A DNA stretch of 64,000 nucleotides from Polyodon spathula. Taxonomy: Eukaryota > Chordata > Actinopteri > Acipenseriformes > Polyodontidae. The notes under the pieces are model-generated. The model was not told where the DNA came from and did not search any database. It was given only the letters and a program-made list of their open reading frames with translations. The stretch covers positions 68,043,145 through 68,107,144 of the forward strand of contig NC_054537.1 in the NCBI RefSeq assembly GCF_017654505.1, given 5' to 3'. The position numbers and the translations under genes are program-made. Below, one piece after another: positions 12,531 through 25,049 of this stretch (positions are counted from its first letter, which is position 1; each line of letters starts with the position of its first letter).

Positions 12531-13059
12531 TCTGCGTGCACGGTATGTGAGGTGAACTAAAATAAAACTGTTTTTTAGGCTCCTTTAATCTACAATCGAT
12601 TACTTTTGAGGCAATAGGTACTCTACATTTCCATTTAAGCAAGTTGTCTCTGGCTAGGGGTGAATTATTTCAAATAAATAATGCTGTACCCACCGCTTCA
12701 ACAATAATCAGTTGTATCTTAAACATTAGTAAGGAGAGTAAATTGTCATTATTTTAGAAAATATTGCTACGTTATTAATTCCTTGCAAAGACTCTGCGCA
12801 CCTTTTCTCCTCACCTATGTAGTGATCATCTGCTGCGTGTTTTGTTTCATAATGGCGTTACAGTCTTTCATGACTACAATTACAAAATATTTTTCTGTTC
12901 ATTGATCTTGAAATGTTCGAAGCTCTTCTTGAACTTTACTGTTGCCATTGCTTGCGTAGCAGAGTTCACTATCTCACTCAGACTGGCGTGCACATGGAAA
13001 CCGTTGCTTTAGTCTGTCATTAGTGTTCATGCGTAGTGCATGCAAAAATATATTCCTAT

Positions 13060-13139
13060 ATCATTATATGAGTTCCTGCGTGATCCTGCTCTCCTCCCTA
13101 TCATTATATGAGTTCCTGCGTGATCCTGCTCTCCTCCCT
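13060..13139. repeat. Perfect 40-bp tandem duplication
   Basis: 13060-13099 and 13100-13139 are identical (start ATCATTATATGAG, end CTCCTCCCT). No divergence is visible, so it is recent. Confidence 0.9.
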
Positions 13140-13323
13140 CTCTTCATGCTGCTTAATATCAACAAACTGCTTTAGGAACCTCTGCTGTAAAGGTTACTGT
13201 AAATCAAGTGCTTAGCAGGTTCTCATGTTCATTGCTGGCCATATATAAGGTTCAATTGGAGAGACGATGCAGGCCGCATTAAAGGGGTTATCTGGCCTTG
13301 CTTTGGGCACCCTTGGTCTTAGC

Positions 13324-14420
13324 CAACACTATTAATATTCTAAAATATAACCACATGCACCCAACAGTGACCAAGTTTCAACTGTCTAGTAAGTGTTTAC
13401 CTTGTCAAGCATAGTAATCCCAGTGTTTAAACAAGTCTTACTAATAAATTGTGTCAATGTTATTCATAAGAAACAACTTCATACAAACTGCTGTTCGGGA
13501 ACAGAAGTACCTTGTAATCCCAATTTTAAGAAACAGGCAACCAGAAATAAAAAGAAATAGCAATTTCCTCTAACCTCCAAAATTCCAGCAAAATTAGACT
13601 GTAGTGGAAGCACTAGATCTGTTCTCAGTTGTGAATTTCAAATCTTCCTGTTAACCAAGTGCTTGAGTTGGCTGAATAGGATTCTAGTCCATGTAGTTGT
13701 CTCAATACAATATAGTGTTCACATCTCATTTTCTAACCAGAGATATGGTATAAAAATTCCATCAAAACATTAAAAACAATCATTTTTGATTGGGTATTAC
13801 TCGTTACATATGCTGTTCATGCTGCTTGTAATATAACATGACATGACTTGCTAAGAGAACATCACATTTCTTTAACAAATGATAAGAGAAATACATCTAC
13901 CCCAAAGAGGAGGGTTGAGGAAAGGTAGAGAGTCAGTCAGAGCTGCACAATATAAATCCCACATACCACCATTTCAATTGTAAACAGGTGGCTGGATTAA
14001 AGCCTTCATGTGGTTTAAAACTTTTTCCATTGCTCTGTGCCATCAAATTTTTCAGGTTAGCTCTTATCTCACTTGAAGTAATAACTGAAAACTCACAGGT
14101 TATAAAGTAGGATACCACTTAAATCAAAAAGAGTGAAACACAAAGTAAGCCTTCAGAGGTCACTGTAAGGAATACAAGTACCATAATTTTCCTTCCGCAA
14201 CCCCTGCAGTTCACCAAAGAGATGAACTACGCGCACATAAGTTAATAAAACAGCATTTTTGTGCAAAATAGTGTGCCAAGTAACTTCAGACAGTTCTGAA
14301 ACATCTGTTTGAGGATTACATATCTCTTCCTAATGTGCAAAAATGTGCTACCAGCCAGCTAATACATGTGCAAAACTTATTTTCGGGGATTTTTATTATT
14401 AGCTACAATTTTCTTTAAAA
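13324..14420. other. No gene seen
   Basis: AT-rich spacer between the hAT and Tc1 elements. Only short random frames are present. Confidence 0.5.
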
Positions 14421-14422
14421 TA

Positions 14423-16022
14423 CAGTGCCTACAGAAAGTCTACACCCCCTTTCTACATTTTTACCTTTTGCTGCCTTATAGCCTGGTATTAAAATGCATT
14501 AAAATCTTTTTTTTTTTCCATTTATCTACGCATCCTAGCCCACAACTTCGAAGTGAAAAAAAATATTCTAGAACTTTGTAGAAAATGAATTAAAAATAAA
14601 AACTGAAATAGCTTGGTTGGATAAGTGTCCACCCCCTTGTAATAGCAATCCTAAATTAGCTCAGGTGTAACCAATCACCTTCAAAATCACACATCAAGTT
14701 AAGTGGCCTCCACCTGTGTTAAATTGTAGTGATTCACATGATTCAGGATAAATTCAGCAGCTCCTGTATGTTCCCTCTGCTGGTTAGTGCATTTCAAAGC
14801 AAAGATTCAACCATGAGCACCAAGGAGCTTTCAAAAGTACTTCGAGACAAAGTTGTTGAAAGGCACAGATCAGCGGATGGGTATAAAAAAAAAAAAAAAT
14901 CAAAGGCCTTGAATATCCCTTGGACCACAGTCAAGGCAATTATTAAGAAGTGGAAGGTGTATGGCACCACCAAGACCCTGCTTAGATCAGGCCTTCCCTC
15001 CAAACTGGATGACCGAGCAAGAAGAAGACTAATCAAAGAGGCTACCAAAAGACCAATGGCAACGTTACAAGAGCTACAGGCTTTTATGGCCAAGACTGGT
15101 TAAAGTGTACATGTGACAACAATATCCCAAGCACTCCACAAATCTGGCCTGTATGTTAGTGTGGCAAGAAGGAAGCCATTACTCAAGAAAGCCCATCTTG
15201 AATCCCATTTGAAATATGCAACAAAACACTCAGGAGACTCTGTAGCCGTGTGGCAAAAAGTTTTGTGGTCTGACAAAACTAAAATTGAACTTTTTGGCCT
15301 AAATGCAAAGCCTTATGTTTGGCGCAAACCCAACACAGTGCATCACCCAAAGAACACCATCCCTACTGTGAAGCATGGTGGTGGCAGCATCATGTTATGG
15401 GGACGTTTGTCATCGGCAAGGACTGGGGCACTTGTCAGAATAGAAGGGAAAATGAATGGAGCAAAGTACAGAGAAATCCTTGAGGAAAACCCGCTGCCTA
15501 CTGCAAAAAAGCTGAAACTAGGATGGAAGTTCACCTTTCAGCATGACAACGACCCAAAGCACACAGCTAAAGCTACACTGGAGTGGCTTAGGAACAAAAA
15601 GGTAAATGTCCTTGAGTGGCCCTGTCAGAGTCCCGACCTAAATCCAATCGGAAATGTGTGGCCTGACTTGAAGATTGCTGCCCATTAACGCTCCCCAAGG
15701 AACTTGACAGAGCTTGAACAGTTTTCTAAAGACGAATGGTCAAATATTGCCAAATCTAGGTGAGCAAAGTTGGTAGAGACCTATCCCAACAGACTCACAG
15801 CTGTAATTGCTGCCAAGGGTGCTTCCACCAAATATTAACTCAGGGGGGTGGAGACTTATCCAATTATGATATTTCAGTTTTGTATTTTTAACATATAATT
15901 TTTATCTCAATAAAAACTTTTTTTCCCTTAACAGTGTGGAGTATGGTGTGTAGATAAGTGGGAAAAATCCTTATTTAAATATAAAAAAAGTTCAAGGGGG
16001 TGTAGACTTTCTATAAACACTG
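14423..16022 (+). mobile_element. Tc1/mariner element, full length, inactive
   Basis: The ends CAGTGCCTACAGAAAGTCTA (14423) and its imperfect reverse complement (to 16022) are flanked by TA on both sides (14421-14422, 16023-16024), the Tc1 target duplication. An inner inverted pair (GGATAAGTGTCCACCCCC near 14620 versus GGGGGTGGAGACTTATCC near 15846) gives the IR/DR organisation of fish Tc1 elements, with terminal repeats of about 215 bp. The 1,600-bp length is typical. The transposase gene inside is broken. Confidence 0.9.
14813..15838 (+). pseudogene. Tc1 transposase pseudogene
   Basis: The frame opens at ATG 14813 (MSTKELSKVLRDKVVERH) and stays in one phase to TAA 15836-15838. The N-terminal paired-type helix-turn-helix (LNIPWTTVKAIIKKWK) and the LPSKLDDRARRRL linker are followed by the catalytic domain. 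There the first two acidic residues are visible in [11 protein letters not shown] and [18 protein letters not shown]. In-phase stops occur at 15101-15103, 15686-15688 and 15761-15763. The third catalytic position is Gly (DLNPIGNVW) where the family has Glu, so the enzyme would be dead even without the stops. An A-rich run near 14887 encodes a Lys tract. The length of about 341 codons fits the family. Confidence 0.9.
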
Positions 16023-16024
16023 TA

Positions 16025-16440
16025 TAACGTCCCCATATCCAGGGGTTCCAATGTCGCTGCCAGCGCCACCATGGCCGGAGTTCCCCTGCGCCGCTGCCAG
16101 CGCCACCACAGCTAGAGTTGAGGAGACCACCTCCACCACAGCCCCGACCACCACTCTTGTACAACAGTCCGGCACGTGTGAGTCGGTTCCCTTGACCTGG
16201 TCTCCCAGATATCTGGCCTTTGTGGACCTCTGGCCTCTAAGCCAGACTCTCAGGTAGCTGCACCACCAGGCACAGTCGGTCACCTGGTGCCCTGTTCCAC
16301 TCCCCTGAGTGGGCCTGATGTTGCTGCACAGTCGCTGGGGCTCACACCTCTGCCTGCAGCTGCAATCGCCTGGTCGCCAACTTGCGCTCCTGACGCTCCA
16401 TCTACATCGTCGGTTCTTGGTCCCATGACTTGTGGAAATG
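16025..16440 (+). repeat. GC-rich debris, probably LTR-element interior
   Basis: GC-rich, CCACCACC-type sequence sits directly against the Tc1 right end and contrasts with the AT-rich surroundings. It resembles the Pro/Thr-rich interiors of the LTR elements at 20 and 31 kb, but no long frame survives. Confidence 0.35.
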
Positions 16441-16690
16441 GTTGTGTTTTATAATAATATAAAATATAATAATATCTTTATTTTTATATAGCGCCTTTCA
16501 TAGTGGACCACCATCATGAAGCTCTTTACAGAGGTATGCTGCGAAATGTGCATTATATGCAGAGTCACTTACAATAGGACATTGGTTTAACATCTCATCC
16601 GTAGGATGGAGCACAAGGAGGTTAAGTGGCAGTGGCAGAGGTGGCAGAGGGACCCCGTATTTAACCACAGTGCCATAAAGGGGGGGGGGG
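16441..16690. repeat. Probable interspersed repeat piece
   Basis: The segment TTTTATATAGCGCCTTTCAT, followed by CTCTTTACAGAGG, has the look of a dispersed repeat I have seen in vertebrates but cannot name. It ends at a G10 run (16681-16690). Confidence 0.3.
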
Positions 16691-16734
16691 TTTAAAAGGG
16701 AGGAGGTGGCCGATTGCACCCAAAAGGCTGGAGG

Positions 16735-17149
16735 TGTGAGACAGGGCATAAGCCCTGTATGTTGTGTACATAAAGAGTTATTACTTTGAATTTAACTTTG
16801 GCAGGAATGGAGTTAATTCCATCCCTGCCAAATACACGTGTGGAATGTGACTTGATTGAATAATTGATCCTCAATCAAGTCCCAGCCACATGGTATAAAA
16901 GAGAAGCAAAATCCTTTGTTTGGAGGAGTTTTAGTGAAGACGACTGTTCAGCCTAAAACAGAAAGGTGTGTTTTGTTTTGTGCCCCTGTACCTTGTTTAT
17001 TTCTATTTGTTTTTTGTTTAGTTTGTGTAAAGAAACATACACATTAGATTAAACTGCAGCTCTCTTGTCTCTGAATCTCACTCTTGACTGAACTGCAGCT
17101 CTCTTGTCTCTGAATCTCACTCTTGCTGGTGACAGCTTGGGCTGTGACA
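16735..17149 (+). repeat. LTR (solo or fragment)
   Basis: Begins TGTGAGACAGGGC and ends GCTGTGACA. It has a TATA box (GGTATAAAAGAG, about 16890) and a near-perfect palindrome at 16800-16829 (GGCAGGAATGGAG / its complement), also found in the LTRs at 37307 and 58762. A 35-bp segment (AACTGCAGCTCTCTTG...) is tandemly duplicated at 17052 and 17091 (39-bp period). No convincing 5-bp target duplication was seen, so the limits are approximate. Confidence 0.55.
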
Positions 17150-19403
17150 CTATCCTCTCACACAATACCAGAAATATTGATTATTTTTGTCTATAGGATA
17201 ACCTGTGATCTACATTTAGTTTATTTAGTCTTGGGTGACATCTTGCATATTGTCTAGTTCATCTAAAGATTTACAATGCAGTTATTTAAAAACTATTTGA
17301 TCACCAACCATATTTGATATGCTGTAAGTATGTTGTCTGTACAGTATAAAGACATGCCAAAAACTTGTCTTAATTATTCACAATTTAATCCAATGTTTGT
17401 GCAGTCTCAATACTCAATACTCAATTTCTGATAAAGGCGAGTGTCTGGTATCAGCAACACAAAAGGTAAAGGGGTTAACATTGCAGTAATTCATAATCAT
17501 GAAGTGGTATGACGATATTAGCAGGGTGGAAACTGACACTATGTATCTATTTGTAGATACACAGGTAAGGAACCTGACCTGGAGGGGGCACTTAATACAA
17601 GGATGACTGTGGAGACTGAGGCAGTTATTTTTTTTATTTTTTTTTTATCAAACTAGGACCTGTATGATATTGAGCAAAAACATTCATACAGGTCTTTCAA
17701 ACATGACCATTAAAGATGTTTATGTCTTAGGGTTGAGTAACTTTCGCTTATTTAAAACCAATGTTATATGTTACATTTACAATGAAAATAGTATGCGATA
17801 ATTGTCGATCTATTATTTCTGAAACAATACTAGTCTTTTTTTATTATTTTGACAAGGGTTTATAACAAACTTTTAAGTGCCACATGGTTAGGTTAATATT
17901 TAATGTAGCATGCATCATAAGAACGTGCCAATAATTATACACACATTGCAATAAAAAGGGCCATCTGGGTTTAGAACAGATGTAACTGGAGCATTCTAAT
18001 AGTCATCTATGTTTTTTTTTGTTTTTTTTGTTTTTTTTATATATATCTCCAAGAATGTTTAAATGTAATTATTTGTTAAATATTTCAATAAAATAAAATA
18101 AACAATACCTAAAGGAATTCAGTAGTGTGCTGTGCTAAAGTTATGCCAACATGCTACTGCTACTACCAATTACACTAAATTAAACTTTTATTTTTTTTTA
18201 ATATTTAAGTAAATATGTGCTTTGTTTTAAGGTTACTCAGCATGGCGATTATAACAGTCATTACACTATAACATAAACATAGAAATGTACCATTTATTGA
18301 TTTTAGGTTTATTGAGTCCTTGCATTATTTGTTTTGATGTAGTGCAGTATGCATTTCTTAACACAAGATTTACAACAGGATTACGGGAAATAAGGAAGTG
18401 TATTTCTGTCTCAGTAAGATAATGATTCTGCAATTTGTCCTTTTAATTTTACCAAAGTGGCAGTGGCATACCTCCCTGAGGCATACCATGGTTGGTCTGC
18501 ACATTTCCAAAATCTAGAAATGTGTAGTATGATTACGCTCCACTGTGGGTGCCAAGAGTTGTTGTCAATGTAGCCATTGACAGTTAGCTGTTTGTAGATT
18601 CTAAGTTTGCACATTGTCCTACCAAATCTAAAAACATACACAATCTGCTAAAGAGTGCAAAACCAATTAAGCCCCAGTTTGATTGTTTTGTAACTATTAG
18701 GAAATTGCCCCAATCAATATGCACCTTACTAACCACATATTTGTTTGGTTAAACATATTAGTGGTACAAATTATGCAAATTTAAAAACAGTTTTCAGTGT
18801 ATACCATATGTATTAAAAAATAAAAAGAAACTTGTTGAGATCAGTTGATGAGTACTAATCTTGAAAAGTATAATTAAACTAAGTATATAAGTTGCACACA
18901 CATTCACAGTCCAGAGTGGATTCAACTGCAGCCTTGTGACTTATTTCATGTGATCAAATTTAAATTCAATGTGTTTTTGCAATTTGTAGTCTTTTGAGAT
19001 TAAACTTACATGTTGTAAAATCTCAATTTATGTGACAGGTGGGATAAGAAACTTTGTTGACCCCAATGAAATCAATGAGAGGGTTGATGAAAGGTCATAA
19101 ATACATACTTTGGCAGCAAGACAAGCGGAGTGCTTACATGGAATCATGGGTGCTAGACAACACTTCATGTTAGACCCAAATGTTAGAGCAAGAAATATAA
19201 GGCTTGTTAAAATGGACATCATATTACAATCATATATTTCATTGCTTAAATGGCAGTGTTATACTTCAGATTTTAAAACTCAGTAGTAATTCATTGTAAA
19301 TGGTTTACATTGGAAGAAATAGTCAAGTATTTATAACTGTTTAAAAGAATCTCAAAGTTCATGCCACCACATCTATCATAAACTAATGTTTTCTGTGCAG
19401 CTG
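17150..19403. other. No gene seen; AT-rich spacer
   Basis: T-rich runs at about 17629-17647 and 18010-18037. A higher-complexity patch at 18400-18640 has no coding frame of note and might be conserved non-coding sequence. Confidence 0.45.
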
Positions 19404-19898
19404 TGTGGCGGGGTACTCCCCACACCGTGCGTACTTTGTGTTTTGGGTTATTTTGTATGTGTATGTGTTTTATTATTATTTAAACATATTGTTTAGTTTG
19501 TAAAAACACAATGTTTTGTTATTGTTGCTTAGTAGCGCTGATGGGATTAAAACTCCTCATCCATGCTAAACTTATGTAGAATACGACCGTCTCCAGATTA
19601 ATTAATTTATTGCTAATTTGTAAATGGTCACATGTATAAAAATCTGCAGCTTTGGCTGAACATGGTTCGTGTGTTCAGAGGTGGAAAAAGAGACGTGAGT
19701 CGTGAGACAAGAGAGTCAGTATTAGAAAACAATTACTACCCGTTCTGGTTTACACCAGCACGATGTTTGCTTTTGTTTTGTGTCTGTTTTGTATCTGTCT
19801 ATATATTTTGGCCACTGTGCTGTTTTGGTTGTTTTGTGAAAGTGTTTTTGTTTTGTTTAAACCTTTTGTTTTAAACCTTTTGTTTTAAATGTTTTATT

Positions 19899-20290
19899 AT
19901 GAAGAGGGGAGAGTATATGGAGCAGTGGCATGACCACCAGTGGCAGTTGAAAGCCAAATGGGCTCTGTGGAGCATGGGCACCTCCTGGATGTATGCCCCT
20001 GGGAAGACCCCCTCTTTATGCAGGCCTTCAATTGGGATGAGGTGGAGACAACAGAGAAGTGGATCCTTCTTAAGGCTGTACCATTGCCACAGACGGACAA
20101 GGACACCTGTCTCATCTTCCTCAAAGGGGAAGAGTGGTGCTTTCCACGTGCTAAGCCTGGGCACACCACCATGTGCAGCCTCATACACGGGCCTCTTCAG
20201 CCGTCTGTGCCGAAGAGGAAGATGGGAATGAGTGGCTGTCTCTGGAAGAAGGGGAAGAAGCCTAGACATGCTCCAGCACCCACGAGGTAG
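19899..20290 (+). pseudogene. Gag-like N-terminal region
   Basis: The ATG at 19899 opens MKRGEYMEQWHDHQWQLKAK. Homology of style then moves to a second frame (LLDVCPWEDPLFMQAFNWDE ... PRAKPGHTTMCSLIHGPLQP), so there is a frameshift near 19975. The second frame stops at 20288. The charged, Trp-rich helical look and position after an LTR suggest a Gag-type structural protein. I know this type only as an uncharacterised ORF in fish LTR elements. No zinc knuckle is visible in this copy. Confidence 0.4.
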
Positions 20291-20639
20291 GAGTCAGAGA
20301 GTCCAGTGCCCACGAAGGAGGAGCCTGAGCATCCAGTGTGAATGAGGGGGGAGCACGAGCATCCAACGCCATCAAGGAAGATCAACCTGCTGTGGACCAG
20401 AGATGGGGAGTAATGAGGAGCCTGGGAACAACAACATCGCACAGCGTCCCTCCTAGCCATTGCAGCAATGGTGTTCAGCTACCTGGCTGCAGATATGTGA
20501 ATGTCCCCACAATTTATAATCCCATCTGGAGGGGCCATACCTATTCTAGCTCCACAGGCAGTAGGCACAGCCAAGCTAGAGCCAAAAGGAGAGCCACAGC
20601 AGTCCCCATCGACCGAAGGAGAGCTGCACTAGTCCCTGG

Positions 20640-21260
20640 TGACTGAGGTAGAGCCAGACCCATCACCAGTGACTAAAGGAGAGCCACACCAGTCTCCAGT
20701 AACTGATAGTGAGCTTCATCAGTCCCCAGTGATCACTGGAGAGCCGCACCTGTCTCCCGCAAATGGAGAGCCGCACCAACCCCCAGAGACTACCCGCTGC
20801 TCCTGCCTCCTCCACTAGGGGGAGATTACCCGCTATTTCTGCCTTCGCTGCCAGGGGAAGACTACCCTCTGCTCCTGCCTCCACCACCAGGGGGATACTA
20901 CCTGCTACCTCCCGAGGGTCAGCACCTGTCGTCGCCTCCCAAGGTCCAACTGCTGTCCCTGTCCTGCAAAGCATGCAAGGCCTAGGGCTGCCACACCTGC
21001 AACACCTAGGGCTGCTAAGCCTGCATCACCCAGGGCTGCCGAGCCTGCATCGCCCGGGGAGGCCAGTTCACCATTACCAGGGGAGGGCAGTTTGCCATCA
21101 CCCGGGGATGCATATACATCACTGCCCATGGATGCCTGCTAGTCATCACTTAGGGCTTTGTTGTGTCCAGCAGCAGCAATTGCGCTGCTGGAAATTCTGG
21201 GTATGGAGCCCAAGAAAAGAGAACAGCCAGCTACAGAGGAGGGAGGAGAGGTGAGGAGAC
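20640..21260 (+). repeat. Coding-type repeat modules of the LTR element
   Basis: Three modules follow in order. (1) A ~30-bp unit encoding GEPHQSPVT-like peptides at about 20645-20790. (2) A ~36-42-bp unit encoding DYPLLLPPP-type peptides at about 20795-20915. (3) A ~33-bp unit encoding GLPSLHRPG-type peptides at about 20985-21130. They lie in different frames with stops between. The same three modules, in the same order, occur on the minus strand at 31.33-30.87 kb. Confidence 0.6.
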
Positions 21261-21350
21261 CATCTCTACCTGCAGCAGTTGCACTGCCGGAGTACGCAGC
21301 ACCAGAGTGTCCCACGCTGAGGGCAGCATTACCACTGTTTGGTTGTGCTA

Positions 21351-23700
21351 ATTAGGTATAAAAAATGTTTAGGCTGTATGCTTCATTTAAACCGTTGCAA
21401 GAAATGTTCTAGTATTAGGTTAATTGAATACATATTTGTGGGGAACTGAATCACTATCATAGGCCATGTCTTGATTATTTCTTAATATTTCTATAGGCTT
21501 CCAAAGCCTACAAGAAATCCAGGTGGTGCTCCACTAATTCTGATGATGATGCTACAATTCACATCTGGGGAATTATTACTTACACTTTCTTTTTCTTGAA
21601 AACACACACTGTTCTTCCAGTTAAAAGTTAATTTATTTGCGTTTACACAATGTTCTAGCTTGCTTACTCAAGCATTTTACTTGGCGACCAAAATGCATTA
21701 AAGTTTCAGTGCAAGCCTGATATAAATTTCCTAAAAAATATTGCAACATTTAAACGTAGGGGTTGGTTGGAGTCACAGAGTCTGCAAGATGTAATTTGAC
21801 ATGTTGGTTATTCTGAGTCCAATCTGGAGCTGACACAAAAGCTCCATTTAATGTGCTGCCAGTCATTGGAATACACAACCGTAATATCTGGATTATGAAA
21901 TGCTTCACATTTTTCAGTTGTTGTTATTGTTACTGAGCCAGGACACATAAGAAATTAATGAACGAGCAATTGCAGGGTAAAGGGAAGTTGAATATTTTGC
22001 AGTTGCCAATATAGTATTAATAGTATGTTGTATATAATAGACCCACCACTTAAAACGTAGGCATACACCCTTGCCAAGTGGGTGACATTTGGGAGAATTT
22101 TTTTTTTTTTTTATCTATTAACATAAGGCTCAAAAACTATAGACAACTTGTGGTTCCTATGATTTTGGATGTATTTCAGGGAGTAGAATGTGTTTTTTTT
22201 TTTTTTTTTTTTTTTTTTTGTCACGTAACCCTTGTTTCAGATCCTTCAGTGTGCTTTACTTGTAGCAGCATAATTGCAATGACACATGGTTGAAAAAAAA
22301 CAAAAGCAAAAAAATAAAAAAAAAAACAGCCAAGATGCCATAGGAAACTCTTAATGTAGTTTTCATGTAGTTTTGCTTATTTGCTGTGTTTGAACTGAAC
22401 CACTGAACACTCCCGTTGGATTTAATTCCATTGTTATTCAAGTTTCATCCGGGGCTGTAGTATTTACACTGGCTATAAGTGTATGTTTATCAGTATAACT
22501 GCATGGTTGGCCATATATGTATATGGTTTGTGTTGGATTTGTCTTGTTGCTGCAGAATACATAAATTGTTTTCTGTGACCCAACAAGCTGTAACGACTTT
22601 GAACGTTGTATATACTACAATATTAAAACATCAATAGGGAATTTCTTGTGAAAATTAAACTTCCTAAGTGATCAATTTTAATTTACCTTCCAATTTCAGA
22701 ACTCGGTGCCCTCAGTATTCTGACTTGCAAGAATCAGTTTGACTATATGTATGCTTCCTCTGCCTTTCATTTGAGAAGTAAACCTATGGAAGATCATTTG
22801 CGTCAAAAACGCAAACTTTAGTACACATTTGAACTATATTTAGAACATGTTCTAAAACAATTTGGAAAACGATTCAGTAACGTCAGCCAATCAGCTTTCA
22901 GCTTTAATAAACAGTAGATGCTTGCTCGAACATCTCAGCATCAACTGTGAATCACATTTAAAATCAATCCACGTCTATACTGTTTTTTTTTTTTTTTTTA
23001 AATTACATTAAATACCACCCTAAAATGCCTCATAACTCATCATGTTTCTACCTTTAGCCAAAGTCTTTCTCTCCTGAAAATGCTGCCACACAATCTACTT
23101 GGTATACTTACAAACCACTGTAATAGAACACGCTTGGCAATTTAATGGCAACCATCAGTGAAAAATTCAATCTCACCAAAAGGTGAACAAATCATTGTGT
23201 GAGAGCAACAGCTGTTCTTCTAACTGACGCTGGTCTGGAGACAAGAGAAATCATGTCTGTAACAGGGCACCGTAATGATGAATAATGCTATTGAACAGCA
23301 AATGTTCAGCAAAAACATAATTGGTTTAAAATACTGCCTTGGTTGGATCCTCCAAACAAGACTCAAAACCAACCAATCAATCAGTGAATCCTGTTCCTGT
23401 CACTGTTGCGTCAGCCAATCCACTCCCTGTCAGCTCAAATGGCGCTCCAATAACAAGCAGTTCACACTCAATCGTACACAGACTGTTCAATAATTGCTCC
23501 AGTCATTTCTCAGGCCAGCTTATAAATAAAATAAAAATCTATTTACTAAATAAAAACACATTGTTTTTCTCTTTATATGTATGTCATCCTTGTTTTGTTA
23601 TTTAAAAATTGTTCAGGACTATTTTCTTAGAATGTTTTTACTCAGAGGCAAGGTACTCGACGAATCAGTACAAGTTCAAAGTAAATCTAGGTTTTAAGGT
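21351..23700. other. No gene seen
   Basis: AT-rich spacer. A T run lies at 22193-22219. The patch at 21480-21620 is more complex and contains a CTATAG/GCTTCC junction resembling a splice acceptor, but no supported exon was found. Confidence 0.45.
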
Positions 23701-23724
23701 GGGTTTTTTTTTTGTTTTTTTTCA

Positions 23725-24002
23725 GTATAATCATAAATCTCGAAAAAACTACTCACTTCTAAATCTTTTGTAGTCATTTTTGTATTACTTTAGTATAAAT
23801 ACATGTTAATTTGGATTCATATGTTGTTTTTATCTGCCCGTTTTTCCATTGGAAATAGTGATATTTTGAAATATCACTGTCCTGGTCACAAAAGCAAAGT
23901 TTGTGGGGAATAATAGCCATTTTTTATGCTTTTGAGGCATAAGCAATTAGGAAATAACACTTACTACCCAGGAACAAAAAAAAAAAAAAATGTTACACGG
24001 TG
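23725..24002 (+). mobile_element. 5'-truncated MITE of the 49.8-kb transposon family
   Basis: Matches 57426-57725 from CAGTATAATC to the terminal TGTTACACGGTG. It includes a subterminal palindrome AGTGATATT/AATATCACT and the block GGTCACAAAAGCAAAGTTTG. The left inverted repeat is missing; the copy starts at the same CAG where the 57-kb MITE joins its two halves. Confidence 0.8.
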
Positions 24003-25040
24003 TTATTAATTTTTAAATAGCCTGTTAACAAAGGGTTAGATTCATGAGGTTGAATGATACATATCTATGTTATCACTACAGTGGTGTGAAAGAATGTACA
24101 TTCACATGCTAATTTGCTTTCTGCCTGTTTGCTTCCCATAAAGCTACAGAGATTTAATATGTAACACCCTAACCTTTTGTTAAGTGCTAAGACATTCCTT
24201 TGTAAATGTTTTGTACAACATTATGGGATAGATGTACTAAAGTGTTAGGTTATGCCTGTCACAATAGTCGCAAACCAGTTGCAAACGAGTCGGAAGTCTT
24301 GGGTGAAATGTATTAAACAACTATGTGCGACTTTTTAGGGAATGCTTTGAGTCAGCACTTTCTGTTTGCGGTTCAAGCGTAGATGAATATGTAATTATGG
24401 GCGTTCCTGCAAGAATTTGCAAAATGGGAACAGAGATAGTGCAAATGAGGGTTCTCAAATATTCTAATGAGATGTACGAAAGCTGCAGGCAATTGCGACT
24501 CTTACAATTGCATCAATTTCTTAATAACTTTTAAAAGCATGTTTTAAACAGTCATAATTGTTGCTGGCATTTCACAGTCTGCTTTTTGTCATGCATTGCC
24601 AGTTATGCTCAATGCATTTTCGAGGCGAATATTTTTCAGGCAATAGATGAAATGCAGATCGCCACAAAGTTAAAAAGGCCGAAAAAGACAAGACAGGGCT
24701 AAAAGAGGAGATCAACAAAATTGTATTCAAAGGATGACCACCAGGAGCTAGACTTGGCTGTAATTAACATATATAATTATGAACTTAACCAAGTTCAATT
24801 ATCTCGTTCCTACTAATGCTGTCAATGCATTTAGGTTAAAAGTAAATTGTTACACATTTTTTAGACAATTGCATTTGAAATATTATTTTAGAACGAAGAA
24901 ACACATTGTAACAACGTAATTCTCTGGGTAAATTTAAGAAAAAAAAATCTACCTTCTTTCCAGTGGGTGTACAAAACCCAACATTAAGCACATTTAGTAA
25001 ATTAGTTGAAAATGATCTAACAATAAAGTTAAAAAAAAAA
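24003..25040. other. No supported gene; possible Harbinger-like debris
   Basis: 24225-24545 begins GGGATAGATGTACTAAAG, a style seen at ends of some fish DNA elements. A Lys-rich stretch (ATKLKRPKKTRQG) at about 24660 is reminiscent of Myb-like Harbinger proteins, but is far too short to call. Confidence 0.25.
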
Positions 25041-25049
25041 AAAACACTC

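Larger units (their letters stand above)
12043..13315. mobile_element. Non-autonomous hAT transposon
   Basis: The left end CAGCGGTGCTCAAAG and the reverse complement of the right end (CAAGGGTGCCCAAAG) form hAT-style terminal inverted repeats. They are flanked by a perfect 8-bp direct repeat GTCTTAGC (12035-12042 and 13316-13323), the target duplication length expected for hAT. The 1,273-bp interior has no transposase frame. It carries a degenerate tandem repeat (about 12170-12530) and a perfect 40-bp duplication at 13060-13139. Confidence 0.8.
19404..21350 (+). mobile_element. LTR retrotransposon copy with gag-like ORF, degraded
   Basis: An LTR-like start, TGTGGCGGGGTACTCCCCAC (19404), is followed by a TATA box (TGTATAAAAATCTGC, about 19634) and T/G-rich sequence. 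No LTR end or primer-binding site is visible before the coding part at 19899. The interior is markedly more GC-rich than its flanks and carries the repeat modules listed below. No protease, reverse transcriptase or integrase sequence was found, and no 3' LTR. It is therefore a non-autonomous or heavily deleted copy. Confidence 0.55.
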
